A stretch of 42,515 bases of DNA. It comes from Betaproteobacteria bacterium (GTDB taxonomy: Bacteria > Pseudomonadota > Gammaproteobacteria > Burkholderiales > Thiobacillaceae). The stretch's first letter is position 1, and each line of letters starts with the position of its first letter. The stretch covers positions 1 to 42,515 of the forward strand of contig QYQG01000055.1 in the NCBI GenBank assembly GCA_007280375.1. The letters are read 5' to 3'. Shown piece after piece: positions 8,741-18,080 of this stretch. The notes under the pieces were generated by a model. The model was not told the DNA's origin. It saw nothing but the letters and a program-made list of their open reading frames with translations, and searched no databases. Position numbers and translations under genes: made by a program.

Positions 8741-10707
8741 GTGAGGTTGTAAGTGAGGTTGTAAATGAAGTGGCCGCACTCTTCACGGCGGATGGCCGGT
8801 TAGCGCAAGTCATCCCCGCGTTTCGCAGTCGGCCGCAGCAGGTCGAGATGGCGGAACGCATCGCCACGGCCATCGCCGCACGGGAGGCCTTGGTGGTCGA
8901 GGCCGGCACGGGGACGGGCAAGACCTTGGCCTATCTCGTCCCCGCCTTGCAATCGGGGGGTAAGGTCTTGCTCTCGACCGCCAGCAAGACCCTGCAAGAT
9001 CAGCTCTTTCAGCGTGACCTACCGGCGGTGCGCGCGGCCTTGCAGCGCCCGATCACGATCGCCCTGCTGAAGGGGCGCGCCAATTATGTCTGTCACTTGC
9101 ATCTGGGGCGCGCCTTAGAATCGGGGCGTTTCCATGCCCCGACCGAGGTACGCGATCTGAAAAAGATCGCCCAGTTTGCCGCCCGCACGACGGACGGCGA
9201 CCGCATGGCCTGCCAGAGCGTCAGTGAGGATTCCGTCGCGTGGGCCTATGCCGTCTCTAGTCGCGACAATTGTCTGGGCAGCGACTGCCCCCATGTGCGT
9301 GACTGTTTTATCCTGAAGGCGCGCAAGCAGGCGATGGAGGCCGATGTGGTGGTGGTCAATCATCACCTCTTTTTTGCCGATGTCTGGCTCAAAGACGAGG
9401 GCGCGGGCGAGCTGTTGCCCGCCGCGCAGGTGGTGGTCTTTGACGAGGCGCATCAGTTGCCGGAGATCGCCGGGCTGTTTTTTGGCGAACGCATCGCGAC
9501 CGGGCAGTTGCTGGACCTCTGTCGCAGTGTGCGTGAGGCGGCGGCCGTGACGGCGGCCGATTACGCGCCGCTACCCAAGGCCGCCCACGCGCTGGAAAAA
9601 CAGCTAAAAGACGCGCGTTTGGCCTTTAGCGCCCCCACGAGCGGGGGGCGGCTGCCGGCCGAACGACTGGCTGAGAGTGAATCAGGCGCATTAAATGTGG
9701 TTTATAGCGGATTGATTTTATTATGCGATGAGATCGCGACACAGGCCGAACGGTCCGATGAGCTGGGTCGTCTGGATGAGCAATGCGCCGAGGCGAAACA
9801 GGGTTGGCAGCGTTGGCTGGACGGGGCGTGCGGGGCCGATTGGGTGCGCTGGCTAGAGATTACGACCTATGGACTGACCCTGCATGCCACGCCGTTGGAT
9901 ATCGGTAGCGAGTTCGAGCGCCGCATCAAAGGCAGCGAGCAAGGTGAGGGGACCGCTCGCGCGTGGATCTTTACCTCGGCCACCTTATCGGTGAACGGTG
10001 ATTTTACGCACTATCTGCGTCAGATCGGCCTGCCTGATGCGGCCACCCAGGTCTGGGACAGCCCGTATGATTATGAGCGGCAGGCCTTGCTGTATGTGCC
10101 GCAGGGGATGCCAGAGGCGAATACGCCGGGCTATACCGCCGCCGTGGTCGCCCGCGCGTGGCCGGTACTACAGGCTAGTCGCGGTCACGCCTTTATGCTT
10201 TTTACCAGTCTGCGCGCCTTGCGTGAGGCGCAGGGTATGCTCACGCAATGCTTGGCGGAGGCTGGCCTGAACTGGCCCTTGCTGGTGCAGGGCGAGGACA
10301 GCCGTTCGTCCCTGTTGGAACGCTTTCGTAGTCAGCCCAACGCCATCCTGCTCGGTAGCCAATCGTTTTGGGAGGGGGTCGATGTGGCCGGCGAGGCGCT
10401 CTCGGTGGTTATTATCGACAAGCTCCCATTCCAGCCCCCCGACGACCCGGTGTTGGCGGCACGGATGGAACAGATCAAACAGGCGGGCGGTAAACCCTTC
10501 TTTGAGGTGCAATTGCCGCAGGCCGTCATTAGCCTTAAACAAGGGGCAGGGCGCTTGATCCGCCGTGAGGCCGACCGCGGCGTGTTGATGATCTGCGATG
10601 TCCGTTTGGTTGAAAAGCCTTACGGAAAACGCATCTGGCTATCCCTGCCACCGATGCGCCGCACGCGCTTAGAAGGCGATGCGGTGGCCTTTTTTGCGGC
10701 GGGATGA
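8737..10707 (+). CDS. yoaA: XPD/DinG-family ATP-dependent helicase, YoaA-like
   Basis: VVEAGTGTGKTLAYLVPAL (Walker A), Fe-S cysteine cluster around NCLGSDCPHVRDCF, VVVFDEAHQL (DEAH), SFWEGVDVAGEALSVVIIDKLPF, QGAGRLIRR. Located next to tsaB as in E. coli yoaA-tsaB. Confidence 0.9.
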   Translation: MSEVVSEVVNEVAALFTADGRLAQVIPAFRSRPQQVEMAERIATAIAAREALVVEAGTGTGKTLAYLVPALQSGGKVLLSTASKTLQDQLFQRDLPAVRAALQRPITIALLKGRANYVCHLHLGRALESGRFHAPTEVRDLKKIAQFAARTTDGDRMACQSVSEDSVAWAYAVSSRDNCLGSDCPHVRDCFILKARKQAMEADVVVVNHHLFFADVWLKDEGAGELLPAAQVVVFDEAHQLPEIAGLFFGERIATGQLLDLCRSVREAAAVTAADYAPLPKAAHALEKQLKDARLAFSAPTSGGRLPAERLAESESGALNVVYSGLILLCDEIATQAERSDELGRLDEQCAEAKQGWQRWLDGACGADWVRWLEITTYGLTLHATPLDIGSEFERRIKGSEQGEGTARAWIFTSATLSVNGDFTHYLRQIGLPDAATQVWDSPYDYERQALLYVPQGMPEANTPGYTAAVVARAWPVLQASRGHAFMLFTSLRALREAQGMLTQCLAEAGLNWPLLVQGEDSRSSLLERFRSQPNAILLGSQSFWEGVDVAGEALSVVIIDKLPFQPPDDPVLAARMEQIKQAGGKPFFEVQLPQAVISLKQGAGRLIRREADRGVLMICDVRLVEKPYGKRIWLSLPPMRRTRLEGDAVAFFAAG

Positions 10708-11114
10708 CGGTGCGGTTGGGGTTTTTGAGCAGGGCTTGCGTTGCGCTACTGATGCTAGCGTGCTCATGGGCTTGGGCCGAGAGGACACCACGGGTAGAGA
10801 ACCATATCATCATCCAGACCTCGCCCTTGGCAGGGTTTCAATACTACGCGGGGCGCGCCTTATTTCCGCTCATGCGGGTGGGCGACCGGCTCGACCTCGT
10901 GCGCGAGCCTGAAAATGCCTTTGACCCGCGCGCGGTGCGGGTCGATTGGCGCGGCGTGCAGATCGGCCATGTGCCGCGTATCGAAAACCTCGACCTTGCC
11001 CGTCTGATCGACCGTGGCGCGCCCTTGGAGGCGCGCATCCTGCACTTGGAGGACAGTCGCGACCCGTGGCAACGCCTACTTTTTGAGGTCATCGTGGTCG
11101 AGCCGGGCCGCTGA
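10704..11114 (+). CDS. Stand-alone HIRAN-domain protein with predicted N-terminal signal peptide
   Basis: 136 aa. Signal-like MTVRLGFLSRACVALLMLACSWAWA|E, then HIRAN-like core SPLAGFQYYAGRALFPLMRVGDRLDLVREPENAFDPRAVRVDWRGVQIGHVPRIENLDLARLIDRG. ATGA overlap with yoaA. Confidence 0.82.
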   Translation: MTVRLGFLSRACVALLMLACSWAWAERTPRVENHIIIQTSPLAGFQYYAGRALFPLMRVGDRLDLVREPENAFDPRAVRVDWRGVQIGHVPRIENLDLARLIDRGAPLEARILHLEDSRDPWQRLLFEVIVVEPGR

Positions 11115-11162
11115 CCCGTTACAATAGCGCGTGTTCTCCATACCGTTTCCCCTACGCTGACC

Positions 11163-11849
11163 GTGATCCTCCTCGCCCTTGAAACCGCTACCGAATGGTG
11201 TTCTGCCGCACTTTGGCTGGACGGTGAGTTGCGTCTGCAGGAGGCCCATGCGGGCAATCGCCACTCGGAGCTGCTCTTGCCGATGGCGCAGCACCTCTTG
11301 GCCGAGGCGGGACTACGCTATGTGGACCTCGATGCGATCGCCTATGGCGCAGGCCCCGGTTCGTTTACCGGCCTGCGTATCGCCTGTGGGGTAACGCAGG
11401 GGCTGGCCTTGGCGGTGGGCTGTCCGGTGATCGGCGTCGGCAGCCTGCATGCCTTGGCGGCGGCCGTGCCCGTGCAACCGTCCACGGAGGTCTTGGCCCT
11501 ACTCGATGCCCGGATGGGTGAGGTCTATGTCGCGCGCTATCGTGGTGGGGTCGAGATGGCCGCGCCGGCGGTGTTGAAACCGGGCCTAGTGCCGCCGCCA
11601 ACTGCCGGCGCGTACATCGCCGGGACGGGCTTTGCCGCCTATGAGGCCGAATTGCGTGCCGCCTGGGCCGCGTGTTCCGATGGCGCCGATCATGATTACA
11701 CCTTGAGCGATGTGCGTTACCCCAGCGCGGCACAGATCGCCCACTTAGCCGCACCGCGTTTGGCGGCGGGCGAAGGTCGACCGGCTGAGACCGCCGAGCC
11801 TATCTATGTGCGCAACAAGGTCGCGCTCAAAAAGGGGGAGCACGGATGA
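11163..11849 (+). CDS. tsaB: tRNA threonylcarbamoyladenosine biosynthesis protein TsaB
   Basis: GTG start; MILLALETATEWCSAALWLDGE...AYGAGPGSFTGLRIACGVTQGLA is the TsaB/YeaZ signature. Confidence 0.95.
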   Translation: MILLALETATEWCSAALWLDGELRLQEAHAGNRHSELLLPMAQHLLAEAGLRYVDLDAIAYGAGPGSFTGLRIACGVTQGLALAVGCPVIGVGSLHALAAAVPVQPSTEVLALLDARMGEVYVARYRGGVEMAAPAVLKPGLVPPPTAGAYIAGTGFAAYEAELRAAWAACSDGADHDYTLSDVRYPSAAQIAHLAAPRLAAGEGRPAETAEPIYVRNKVALKKGEHG

Positions 11850-12307
11850 GCATCGCGTTTCGCCCCATGCAAACGGACGATCTCGCGCAGGTTCACGCGA
11901 TAGAGTGCGCAGCCTATCCGTTTCCGTGGTCGGTGGGTAACTTCGCCGATTGCCTGACCTCGGGCTATTTATGCGAGGTCTTGTTAGAAGATGACACGAT
12001 CCAGGGCTATAGCGTCGTGGCCAGCATGGTGGACGAGGCGCATGTGTTGAATTGTTGCGTCGCGCCCGAGGCGCAGGGGCGGGGCTTGGGGCGGCAGATG
12101 ATGCACCATTTGATGATGGGCCTGCCAGACATGCTGGGATCTGGACATGGCCCGTTGACGAGTCTGCTATTGGAGGTACGCCCGTCGAACGCGGCGGCGA
12201 TCCATCTTTATACCGATTTAGGCTTTTGCGAGATCGGCCGGCGGCGCGATTATTATCCGACCGCCGATGGACGCGAAGAGGCCGTGGTGATGAGGTATCC
12301 GGCATGA
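11846..12307 (+). CDS. rimI: Ribosomal-protein-S18-alanine N-acetyltransferase RimI (GNAT)
   Basis: IECAAYPFPWSVGNFADCL...VLNCCVAPEAQGRGLGRQMM...LEVRPSNAAAIHLYTDLGFCEIGRRRDYYP. Overlaps the tsaB stop. Confidence 0.94.
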   Translation: MSIAFRPMQTDDLAQVHAIECAAYPFPWSVGNFADCLTSGYLCEVLLEDDTIQGYSVVASMVDEAHVLNCCVAPEAQGRGLGRQMMHHLMMGLPDMLGSGHGPLTSLLLEVRPSNAAAIHLYTDLGFCEIGRRRDYYPTADGREEAVVMRYPA

Positions 12308-12786
12308 CGCAGACCGCGCGTTTAGAGGCCTTGGGCCTATGGCCGATCTGGCGGCAACGCGATCGCTCAGATGACACTGGACAGGAGACCGGAGGACAGC
12401 CTATTGCCGTGCTAGATGCCGTGGTGATCGGCGATGCGCGCATGACCGATGCTGCGGCAGAGGCGTTATTAGTGGCGATGTTGGCGGCGATAGGGCTACG
12501 GCGCGGGGAGAATGCGACGGTGGTCATTATCGGGGCGGACGGCATGAAACCCGCCTTACAACACACCCCTGCGCGGGTGATCATCGTCTTTGGCCAAGCG
12601 GCTGCACAGACCGTCTTGGGCACGCAGGCCGTCCTTGAAGACCTGCGCGGTACGGTGCATCGTCATCAAGGCGTGCCGCTGGTGGTGACCTATCACCCCG
12701 CGTATCTGCTGCGTAGTCCGGCGTATAAAAAGGCGGCGTGGGGCGATCTGCGCGTGGCGCAGCAACAGATACAGACAACGCCCTAG
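12304..12786 (+). CDS. UDG-fold, cysteine-free small protein; candidate DNA polymerase III psi (HolD)-like subunit
   Basis: ATG at 12304 overlaps the rimI stop (ATGA). 160 aa with N-terminal ARLEALGLWPIWRQRDR and C-terminal RVIIVFGQAAAQTVLG...GVPLVVTYHPAYLLRSPAYKKAAWGDLRVAQ (family-4 UDG-like), but no GEAPG motif and no Fe-S cysteines. Confidence 0.6.
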   Translation: MTQTARLEALGLWPIWRQRDRSDDTGQETGGQPIAVLDAVVIGDARMTDAAAEALLVAMLAAIGLRRGENATVVIIGADGMKPALQHTPARVIIVFGQAAAQTVLGTQAVLEDLRGTVHRHQGVPLVVTYHPAYLLRSPAYKKAAWGDLRVAQQQIQTTP

Positions 12787-12804
12787 GCTGTGTCTTATAC
12801 TCAA

Positions 12805-12912
12805 GGGCACCTCTATAAATCGTCATTCCAGGATTGACCCGGAATCCAGTGGCTAGTATTTACTGGATTCCGGCCTACGCCGGAATGACGAAGAGGTGCT
12901 TATAGAAGCCCC
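12805..12912. repeat. MITE-like/dispersed inverted repeat between the psi-like ORF and ugd
   Basis: Left GGGCACCTCTATAAATCGTCATTCC...GACCCGGAATCCAGT, right ACTGGATTCCGGCCTACGCCGGAATGACGAAGAGGTGCTTATAGAAGCCCC. Nested inverted repeats of the widespread CGTCATTCC...GGAATCCAG type. Confidence 0.75.
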
Positions 12913-12940
12913 TTTAAACGATTCGTAACGAGAGCACCCT

Positions 12941-14107
12941 ATGAAGATCGCTATTGCCGGTACCGGTTATGTTGGATTGTCGAACGCCATGTTATTGGCA
13001 CAGCACCACGAGGTCGTCGCGCTCGACATTGTGCCCGAGAAGGTGGCGATGCTAGGGCGGAAAGAATCGCCCATCGCCGATACCGAGATCGAGGACTTTC
13101 TCAAGAACAAGCCGCTTAATTTTCGCGCCACGCTGGATAAACACGATGCCTACACCGGCGCGGCCTTTGTCGTCATTGCGACGCCGACCGATTACGACAC
13201 GGCCAACAATTATTTCAACACCCGCTCGGTCGAGGCGGTGATCCGCGATGTCATGGCGATCAACCCGGACGCGGTGATGATCATCAAATCGACCGTGCCG
13301 GTGGGCTATACCGCCAAGATCCGTGCCGAGTTTAACTGCCCCAACCTCATCTTTTCGCCCGAGTTTCTGCGTGAAGGCCGCGCGCTCTATGACAACCTCC
13401 ACCCCTCGCGCATCATCGTCGGCGAACGCTCGGCGCGCGCCGAGGTCTTTGCCGGCCTGTTAAAGGAAGGCGCGATCAAGACCGATATCCCGGTGTTGTT
13501 CACCGACTCCACCGAGGCCGAGGCGGTGAAGCTATTTTCCAACACCTACCTCGCCATGCGCGTCGCCTATTTTAACGAACTCGATACCTACGCCGCCTCG
13601 CACGGACTCGACTCACGCCAGATCATCGAGGGCGTCGGCCTAGACCCGCGTATCGGCGGTCATTACAACAACCCCTCGTTTGGCTATGGCGGGTATTGTC
13701 TGCCCAAAGACACCAAGCAACTGCGCGCCAACTACAGCGAGGTGCCGCAAAACCTGATCAACGCCATTGTCGAGGCGAACAGCACGCGCAAGGACTTCAT
13801 TGCCGACAGCATCCTCGCCCGCAAACCCAAGGTGGTCGGCATCCATCGTTTGATCATGAAGTCCGGTTCGGATAACTTCCGCGCCTCGTCGATTCAAGGC
13901 ATCATGAAACGGATCAAGGCCAAGGGCGTCGAGGTCATCATCTACGAACCCGAGCTACACGAGGTGGAGTTTTTCCACTCACGGGTGGTCAAGGACTTGG
14001 CGGCGTTTAAACGAGAGGCCGATGTCATCGTCGCCAATCGCATGTGCGACCCACTAAACGATGTCGTCGATAAGGTCTATACGCGCGACCTATTTGGCAG
14101 CGATTGA
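12941..14107 (+). CDS. ugd: UDP-glucose 6-dehydrogenase
   Basis: 388 aa; [73 protein letters not shown] (catalytic Cys). Confidence 0.94.
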   Translation: MKIAIAGTGYVGLSNAMLLAQHHEVVALDIVPEKVAMLGRKESPIADTEIEDFLKNKPLNFRATLDKHDAYTGAAFVVIATPTDYDTANNYFNTRSVEAVIRDVMAINPDAVMIIKSTVPVGYTAKIRAEFNCPNLIFSPEFLREGRALYDNLHPSRIIVGERSARAEVFAGLLKEGAIKTDIPVLFTDSTEAEAVKLFSNTYLAMRVAYFNELDTYAASHGLDSRQIIEGVGLDPRIGGHYNNPSFGYGGYCLPKDTKQLRANYSEVPQNLINAIVEANSTRKDFIADSILARKPKVVGIHRLIMKSGSDNFRASSIQGIMKRIKAKGVEVIIYEPELHEVEFFHSRVVKDLAAFKREADVIVANRMCDPLNDVVDKVYTRDLFGSD

Positions 14108-14125
14108 TCTATTAGATCAATCGCT
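14099..14125. repeat. 27-bp palindrome (13-bp perfect arms, 1-nt centre) spanning both convergent stop codons of ugd and rnhB
   Basis: AGCGATTGATCTA-T-TAGATCAATCGCT. ugd TGA at 14105-14107, rnhB stop at 14112-14114. Confidence 0.85.
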
Positions 14126-14672
14126 TAACCGGCGCGAAGCTGCGCCGATGTTCGGGACAGGGGCCATGCGTCTCTAAGGCTTTGAGATGATCGGGCACCG
14201 GATAACCGGCATGACGCTCAAACCCATACTGCGGATACTGCTGCGCGAAGTCTAGCATCAGCGCATCGCGCGCGGTCTTGGCGAGGATGGAGGCGGCGGA
14301 GATGCATGGTTCTAGCGCGTCGCCCTTGACGATGGCGCGGGCGGGGAGGGTCAGTTTAGGTAATTGATTGCCATCGACTAAGACCTGTTCCGGGCGTATC
14401 GCCAATCCTTCCACGGCGCGTTGCATGGCGAGCAGGGTGGCTTGCAAGATGTTGATCGCATCGATCTCCGCCGCGCTGGCCCAAGCGATAGACCAACTCA
14501 AGGCGTGTTCTTTGATCTCCAAGGCCAAGGTCGCGCGCCGTTTGGCGGAGAGTTTCTTGGAGTCTTTGAGCCCCACGATGGGGCGCGCGGGGTCAAGGAT
14601 GACGGCCGCCGCACACACCGGGCCGGCCAAGGGGCCGCGCCCGGCCTCGTCCACGCCGCAGATCAACGGCAT
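14112..14672 (-). CDS. rnhB: Ribonuclease HII
   Basis: [52 protein letters not shown] active-site motif. Confidence 0.96.
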   Translation of the reverse strand: MPLICGVDEAGRGPLAGPVCAAAVILDPARPIVGLKDSKKLSAKRRATLALEIKEHALSWSIAWASAAEIDAINILQATLLAMQRAVEGLAIRPEQVLVDGNQLPKLTLPARAIVKGDALEPCISAASILAKTARDALMLDFAQQYPQYGFERHAGYPVPDHLKALETHGPCPEHRRSFAPVKRLI

Positions 14673-15817
14673 GGCAAAAATGGTTTTAAGGCCTCAACCA
14701 GCAGACGCGGCGTGTCGCGGGTCAGGTCGTGGCGCAGGGCGGCCAAGGCCTCGCGTTGCGCGCTGGCCGTGACGGGATCGGTCAGTAGTTGTTCTAAGGC
14801 CGCGGCCAAGGCCAGGGGGGTGGCGGCCGCTTGCAGGAACTCAGGCACGATAGGACGACCCGCTAGGATATTGGGCAGGGCGACGACGGGCGTTTGGCCG
14901 CGTTTGAGCTTGGCCTTGCGACGCATGATCCACGCGGTCAGCCACGGCACTTTGTAGGCGACGACATGGGGACAGGCCATGAGGGTGGCCTCTAAGGTGG
15001 CCGTGCCGGAGGCGATGAGGGCGCAATCGGCCGCTTCCAACGCATCTTGACCGTGGCCAAAAAGGATACGAATCGGCAGGCCCCAGGCATCGAGGCGGCT
15101 TAAGGTCGCCTCAAACAGGGTCAGCGTCTCGCGGGTCACCAAGGGGACTAAAAACTGCACCTCGGGTTGGCGGGCGTGTAAGGCCTTGGCGGCTAGGATG
15201 AAGGCCTCCGCCAAGGCATTGATCTCGCCGACGCGACTGCCCGGCATCAAGACGCAATAGCGTGTCTCTGCACGAAGTTTGAGCCGTTCGCGGGCCGCTT
15301 TTTGATTGGGCAGCGGTAGTCTATGGGCGAAGGGGTGGCCGACATAGGTCGCGGGGATCGCCGCCTTTTGGTACAAGGCGGCCTCCATCGGGAAGATGAG
15401 CAGGGTATGGTCGGCGGCGGCACGCATTTGGGCTAGCCGTTCCGGTCGCCACGCCCAGACAGCGGGGCTGACAAAATGCACGGTGGGGATGCCGGCGCGT
15501 TTTAGGCGTTTTTCAACGCCCAGGTTGAAGTCGGGCGCGTCCACGCCGATGTAGAGGTCGGGCCGTTGGCTCAGGCAATGGGCGATCAATTGACGGCGGA
15601 TCTTTAGGATGCGCGGCAGGGCAGACAAGGCCTCGACATAGCCGCGCACCGAGAGGGCCGCCATGGGGAATAAGGTCTTTGCGCCTGCGGCTTGCATCTT
15701 GGGGCCGGCGATGCCTTCGATCTCGACGGCGAACCCAGCGTCCTTGACCGCCTTGATCAGGGCGCTGGCGATGAGGTCGCCGGAGGCCTCACCCGCAACG
15801 ATGCATACCTTGGTCAT
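14663..15817 (-). CDS. lpxB: Lipid-A-disaccharide synthase
   Basis: [22 protein letters not shown]...[11 protein letters not shown]...[39 protein letters not shown]. Confidence 0.96.
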   Translation of the reverse strand: MTKVCIVAGEASGDLIASALIKAVKDAGFAVEIEGIAGPKMQAAGAKTLFPMAALSVRGYVEALSALPRILKIRRQLIAHCLSQRPDLYIGVDAPDFNLGVEKRLKRAGIPTVHFVSPAVWAWRPERLAQMRAAADHTLLIFPMEAALYQKAAIPATYVGHPFAHRLPLPNQKAARERLKLRAETRYCVLMPGSRVGEINALAEAFILAAKALHARQPEVQFLVPLVTRETLTLFEATLSRLDAWGLPIRILFGHGQDALEAADCALIASGTATLEATLMACPHVVAYKVPWLTAWIMRRKAKLKRGQTPVVALPNILAGRPIVPEFLQAAATPLALAAALEQLLTDPVTASAQREALAALRHDLTRDTPRLLVEALKPFLPCR

Positions 15818-15823
15818 CGGCGA

Positions 15824-16594
15824 TTAGCGCAGGATGCCGCGTTCAGATTGGGCGATAAAGGCCAGAAACGGTGCAATCTCAGGCGTGCTGGCGACCATCT
15901 CGGCCAAGGCGGCTTGCGCCTCGGCGAGTGATAAACCGTTGCGATAGACCACCTTGTAGGCGCGTTTGATCGCGGCGATGGCCTCCACGCTAAAGCCGCG
16001 TCGTTTTAGCCCTTCGCTGTTGATGCCGTGCGGCGCGGCAGGGTTGCCGGCGACGGTGAGGTAGGGCGGTACATCTTGGCGGATGACGGAGGCGATGCCC
16101 AAGATGCAATGCGCACCGATATGGCAGAACTGGTGGATGCCGACAAAGCCGCCCAAGATGGCGTGGTCGCCGATATGGACATGGCCCGCCAAGGTGGCGT
16201 TATTGGCCATCACGATGTGGTGGCCGAGCTGGCAATCGTGGGCGACATGGACATAGGCCATGATCCAGTTGTCGTCGCCGATGCGGGTGACGCCGCCATC
16301 TTGCACCGTGCCGGTGTTGAAGGTGCAATATTCGCGCACGATGTTGCGGTCACCGATCTCGAGTCGCGTCGGTTCGCCGGCGTATTTTTTATCTTGCGGT
16401 TCGCCCCCGAGGGCATTGAAGGCGAAGATGCGGTTGCCACGGCCGAGCGTCGTGTGACCTTCGATGACGCAATGATGAGCAATCTCGCAGTCGTCGCCGA
16501 TCTCGACATCGGGGCCGATGAGGCTGAAGGCGCCGATACGCACATTCGCGCCGATGCGCGCCTTGGCGTCTATGATCGCCGTCTTGTGTATCAT
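15824..16594 (-). CDS. lpxA: UDP-N-acetylglucosamine acyltransferase
   Basis: MIHKTAIIDAKARIGANVRIGAFSLIGPDVEIGDDCEIAHHCVIEGHTTLG...AFNALGGEPQDKKYAGEPTRLEIGDRN; hexapeptide repeats. Confidence 0.97.
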   Translation of the reverse strand: MIHKTAIIDAKARIGANVRIGAFSLIGPDVEIGDDCEIAHHCVIEGHTTLGRGNRIFAFNALGGEPQDKKYAGEPTRLEIGDRNIVREYCTFNTGTVQDGGVTRIGDDNWIMAYVHVAHDCQLGHHIVMANNATLAGHVHIGDHAILGGFVGIHQFCHIGAHCILGIASVIRQDVPPYLTVAGNPAAPHGINSEGLKRRGFSVEAIAAIKRAYKVVYRNGLSLAEAQAALAEMVASTPEIAPFLAFIAQSERGILR

Positions 16595-16598
16595 CGTC

Positions 16599-17036
16599 TT
16601 AGCCTATCTTTTTGAGGGTACACATTAACTCTGCCTCGGTCGCCAGTTGGCCATCGACCATCGCCTTAGCGGTGAATTTCCAGATGCCGCGCTTGTGGGC
16701 GGTGATGCTGGCCTCGATGATGAGTTGATCGCCAGGCACGACCGGGCGCTTGAAACGCGCGCCGTCGATGCCGACAAAATAGACGATGGTGTTCTCGTCG
16801 ACCGGCTCGGCGGAGGATTGAAAGGCCAACAGACCGGCGGCCTGCGCCATCGCCTCGATGATGAGAACACCCGGCATGACGGGGTGCTGGGGGAAATGGC
16901 CGGGGAAGTGCGGCTCGTTCATGGTGACATTCTTGAGGGCGACGATGCGCTCACCCGGCACGAGTTCCGTAACCCGATCGATCAGTAAAAAGGGGTAACG
17001 ATGCGGCAGGTGTTTCATGATCTCGGTAATATTCAT
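16599..17036 (-). CDS. fabZ: 3-hydroxyacyl-[acyl-carrier-protein] dehydratase FabZ
   Basis: [68 protein letters not shown]. Confidence 0.97.
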   Translation of the reverse strand: MNITEIMKHLPHRYPFLLIDRVTELVPGERIVALKNVTMNEPHFPGHFPQHPVMPGVLIIEAMAQAAGLLAFQSSAEPVDENTIVYFVGIDGARFKRPVVPGDQLIIEASITAHKRGIWKFTAKAMVDGQLATEAELMCTLKKIG

Positions 17037-18067
17037 GAGGATTCCTTAGATGAGAGTGGTTTTTCTGCTTTTTCAAGTGTGCGCACACGATCGACGAGGC
17101 GGTCGGGGTGACGCAGGTGGGCGATGTTTTTGAGCCACTCGGCATGCGGTTGTTGCGGTTGCACCGAGGTGTAAACGCCGGCCTTGGGGAGTGATTTGGC
17201 GATAAAGGTGCCGGCCGAGACCATCACCTCGTCACCGATCGTGAGGTGACCGATGATCATCGCCGCGCCGCCGATCTGGCAACGCTGGCCGATGCGTGTG
17301 CTGCCGGCGATGCCAACGCAGGCGGCCATCGCGGTGTCGTCGCCGATGATGCAGTTGTGGGCGATGTGGATCAGGTTGTCGAGCTTAACGCCGTTGCCGA
17401 TGACGGTGTCCGTCAACGCGCCTCGGTCTATGCAGGTGTTGGCGCCGATCTCGCAGTCGTCGCCGATGATGACGCGGCCGATCTGCGGGATCTTGACCCA
17501 GTGGCCGTCTTCCAGCGCATTGCCAAAACCATCAGAGCCGATGACCGCGCCGCTGTGGATGCGAACGCGTGCGCCGATCTGGGTGTCGGCATAGAAAATC
17601 ACCTTGGGAAATAATCGGCAATCAGGCCCAATCTCGCAATTCGCGCCGATCACGCAACCGGCGCCGATGCGTGTGTTCGCGCCCATCTGCACACCGGCCT
17701 CGATGACCACCTGAGGGCCGATCTCGCAGCCAGCGCCGATCTGCGCCGTGGGGTGCACAACCGCGCTGGGGTGGATGCCGGCGGTTAGCGCGGGTTCGGG
17801 GTGGAAGAGGGCGGTGATACGGGCGAAGGCGGCGAGGGGATTAGCGGCGATGAGGGTGGGTCTGTCGATCTTAATGGACAAGGTCGGCGGGATGACTAAG
17901 GCCCCCGCGTGACTGGCCATGGCGCGTGGCCAGTGTTTCATCGAGGTCACGAAGCTCAGTTGCAGGGGCGTAGCCGTATCTAAGGGGGCGACCCCTGTCA
18001 GCGTGGCGATACCTATGGCTTCAAGATGCAGCTGTGTCGCGATCTCGGAGAGCGTCAGCATCATCAT
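17033..18067 (-). CDS. lpxD: UDP-3-O-acylglucosamine N-acyltransferase
   Basis: Hexapeptide repeats, [63 protein letters not shown]. Start uncertain (ORF extends to 18091; the MMM cluster at 18067-18059 fits better). Confidence 0.94.
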   Translation of the reverse strand: MMMLTLSEIATQLHLEAIGIATLTGVAPLDTATPLQLSFVTSMKHWPRAMASHAGALVIPPTLSIKIDRPTLIAANPLAAFARITALFHPEPALTAGIHPSAVVHPTAQIGAGCEIGPQVVIEAGVQMGANTRIGAGCVIGANCEIGPDCRLFPKVIFYADTQIGARVRIHSGAVIGSDGFGNALEDGHWVKIPQIGRVIIGDDCEIGANTCIDRGALTDTVIGNGVKLDNLIHIAHNCIIGDDTAMAACVGIAGSTRIGQRCQIGGAAMIIGHLTIGDEVMVSAGTFIAKSLPKAGVYTSVQPQQPHAEWLKNIAHLRHPDRLVDRVRTLEKAEKPLSSKESS

Positions 18068-18080
18068 GGCTGCGGCGGGT

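Noticed and set aside
11745-12623. 292-aa minus ORF antisense to rimI and the psi-like ORF
   Set aside because: Compositionally biased, opposite to a tightly overlapping gene set with clear homology.
12304-12786. Calling this ORF a functional uracil-DNA glycosylase
   Set aside because: Lacks the GEAPG-type catalytic motif and all Fe-S cysteines; only the C-terminal fold resembles UDG family 4.
16028-17614. Plus-strand D/V-rich ORFs opposite lpxA, fabZ and lpxD, which look repetitive
   Set aside because: The periodicity comes from the hexapeptide repeats of the LpxA/LpxD coding strand.
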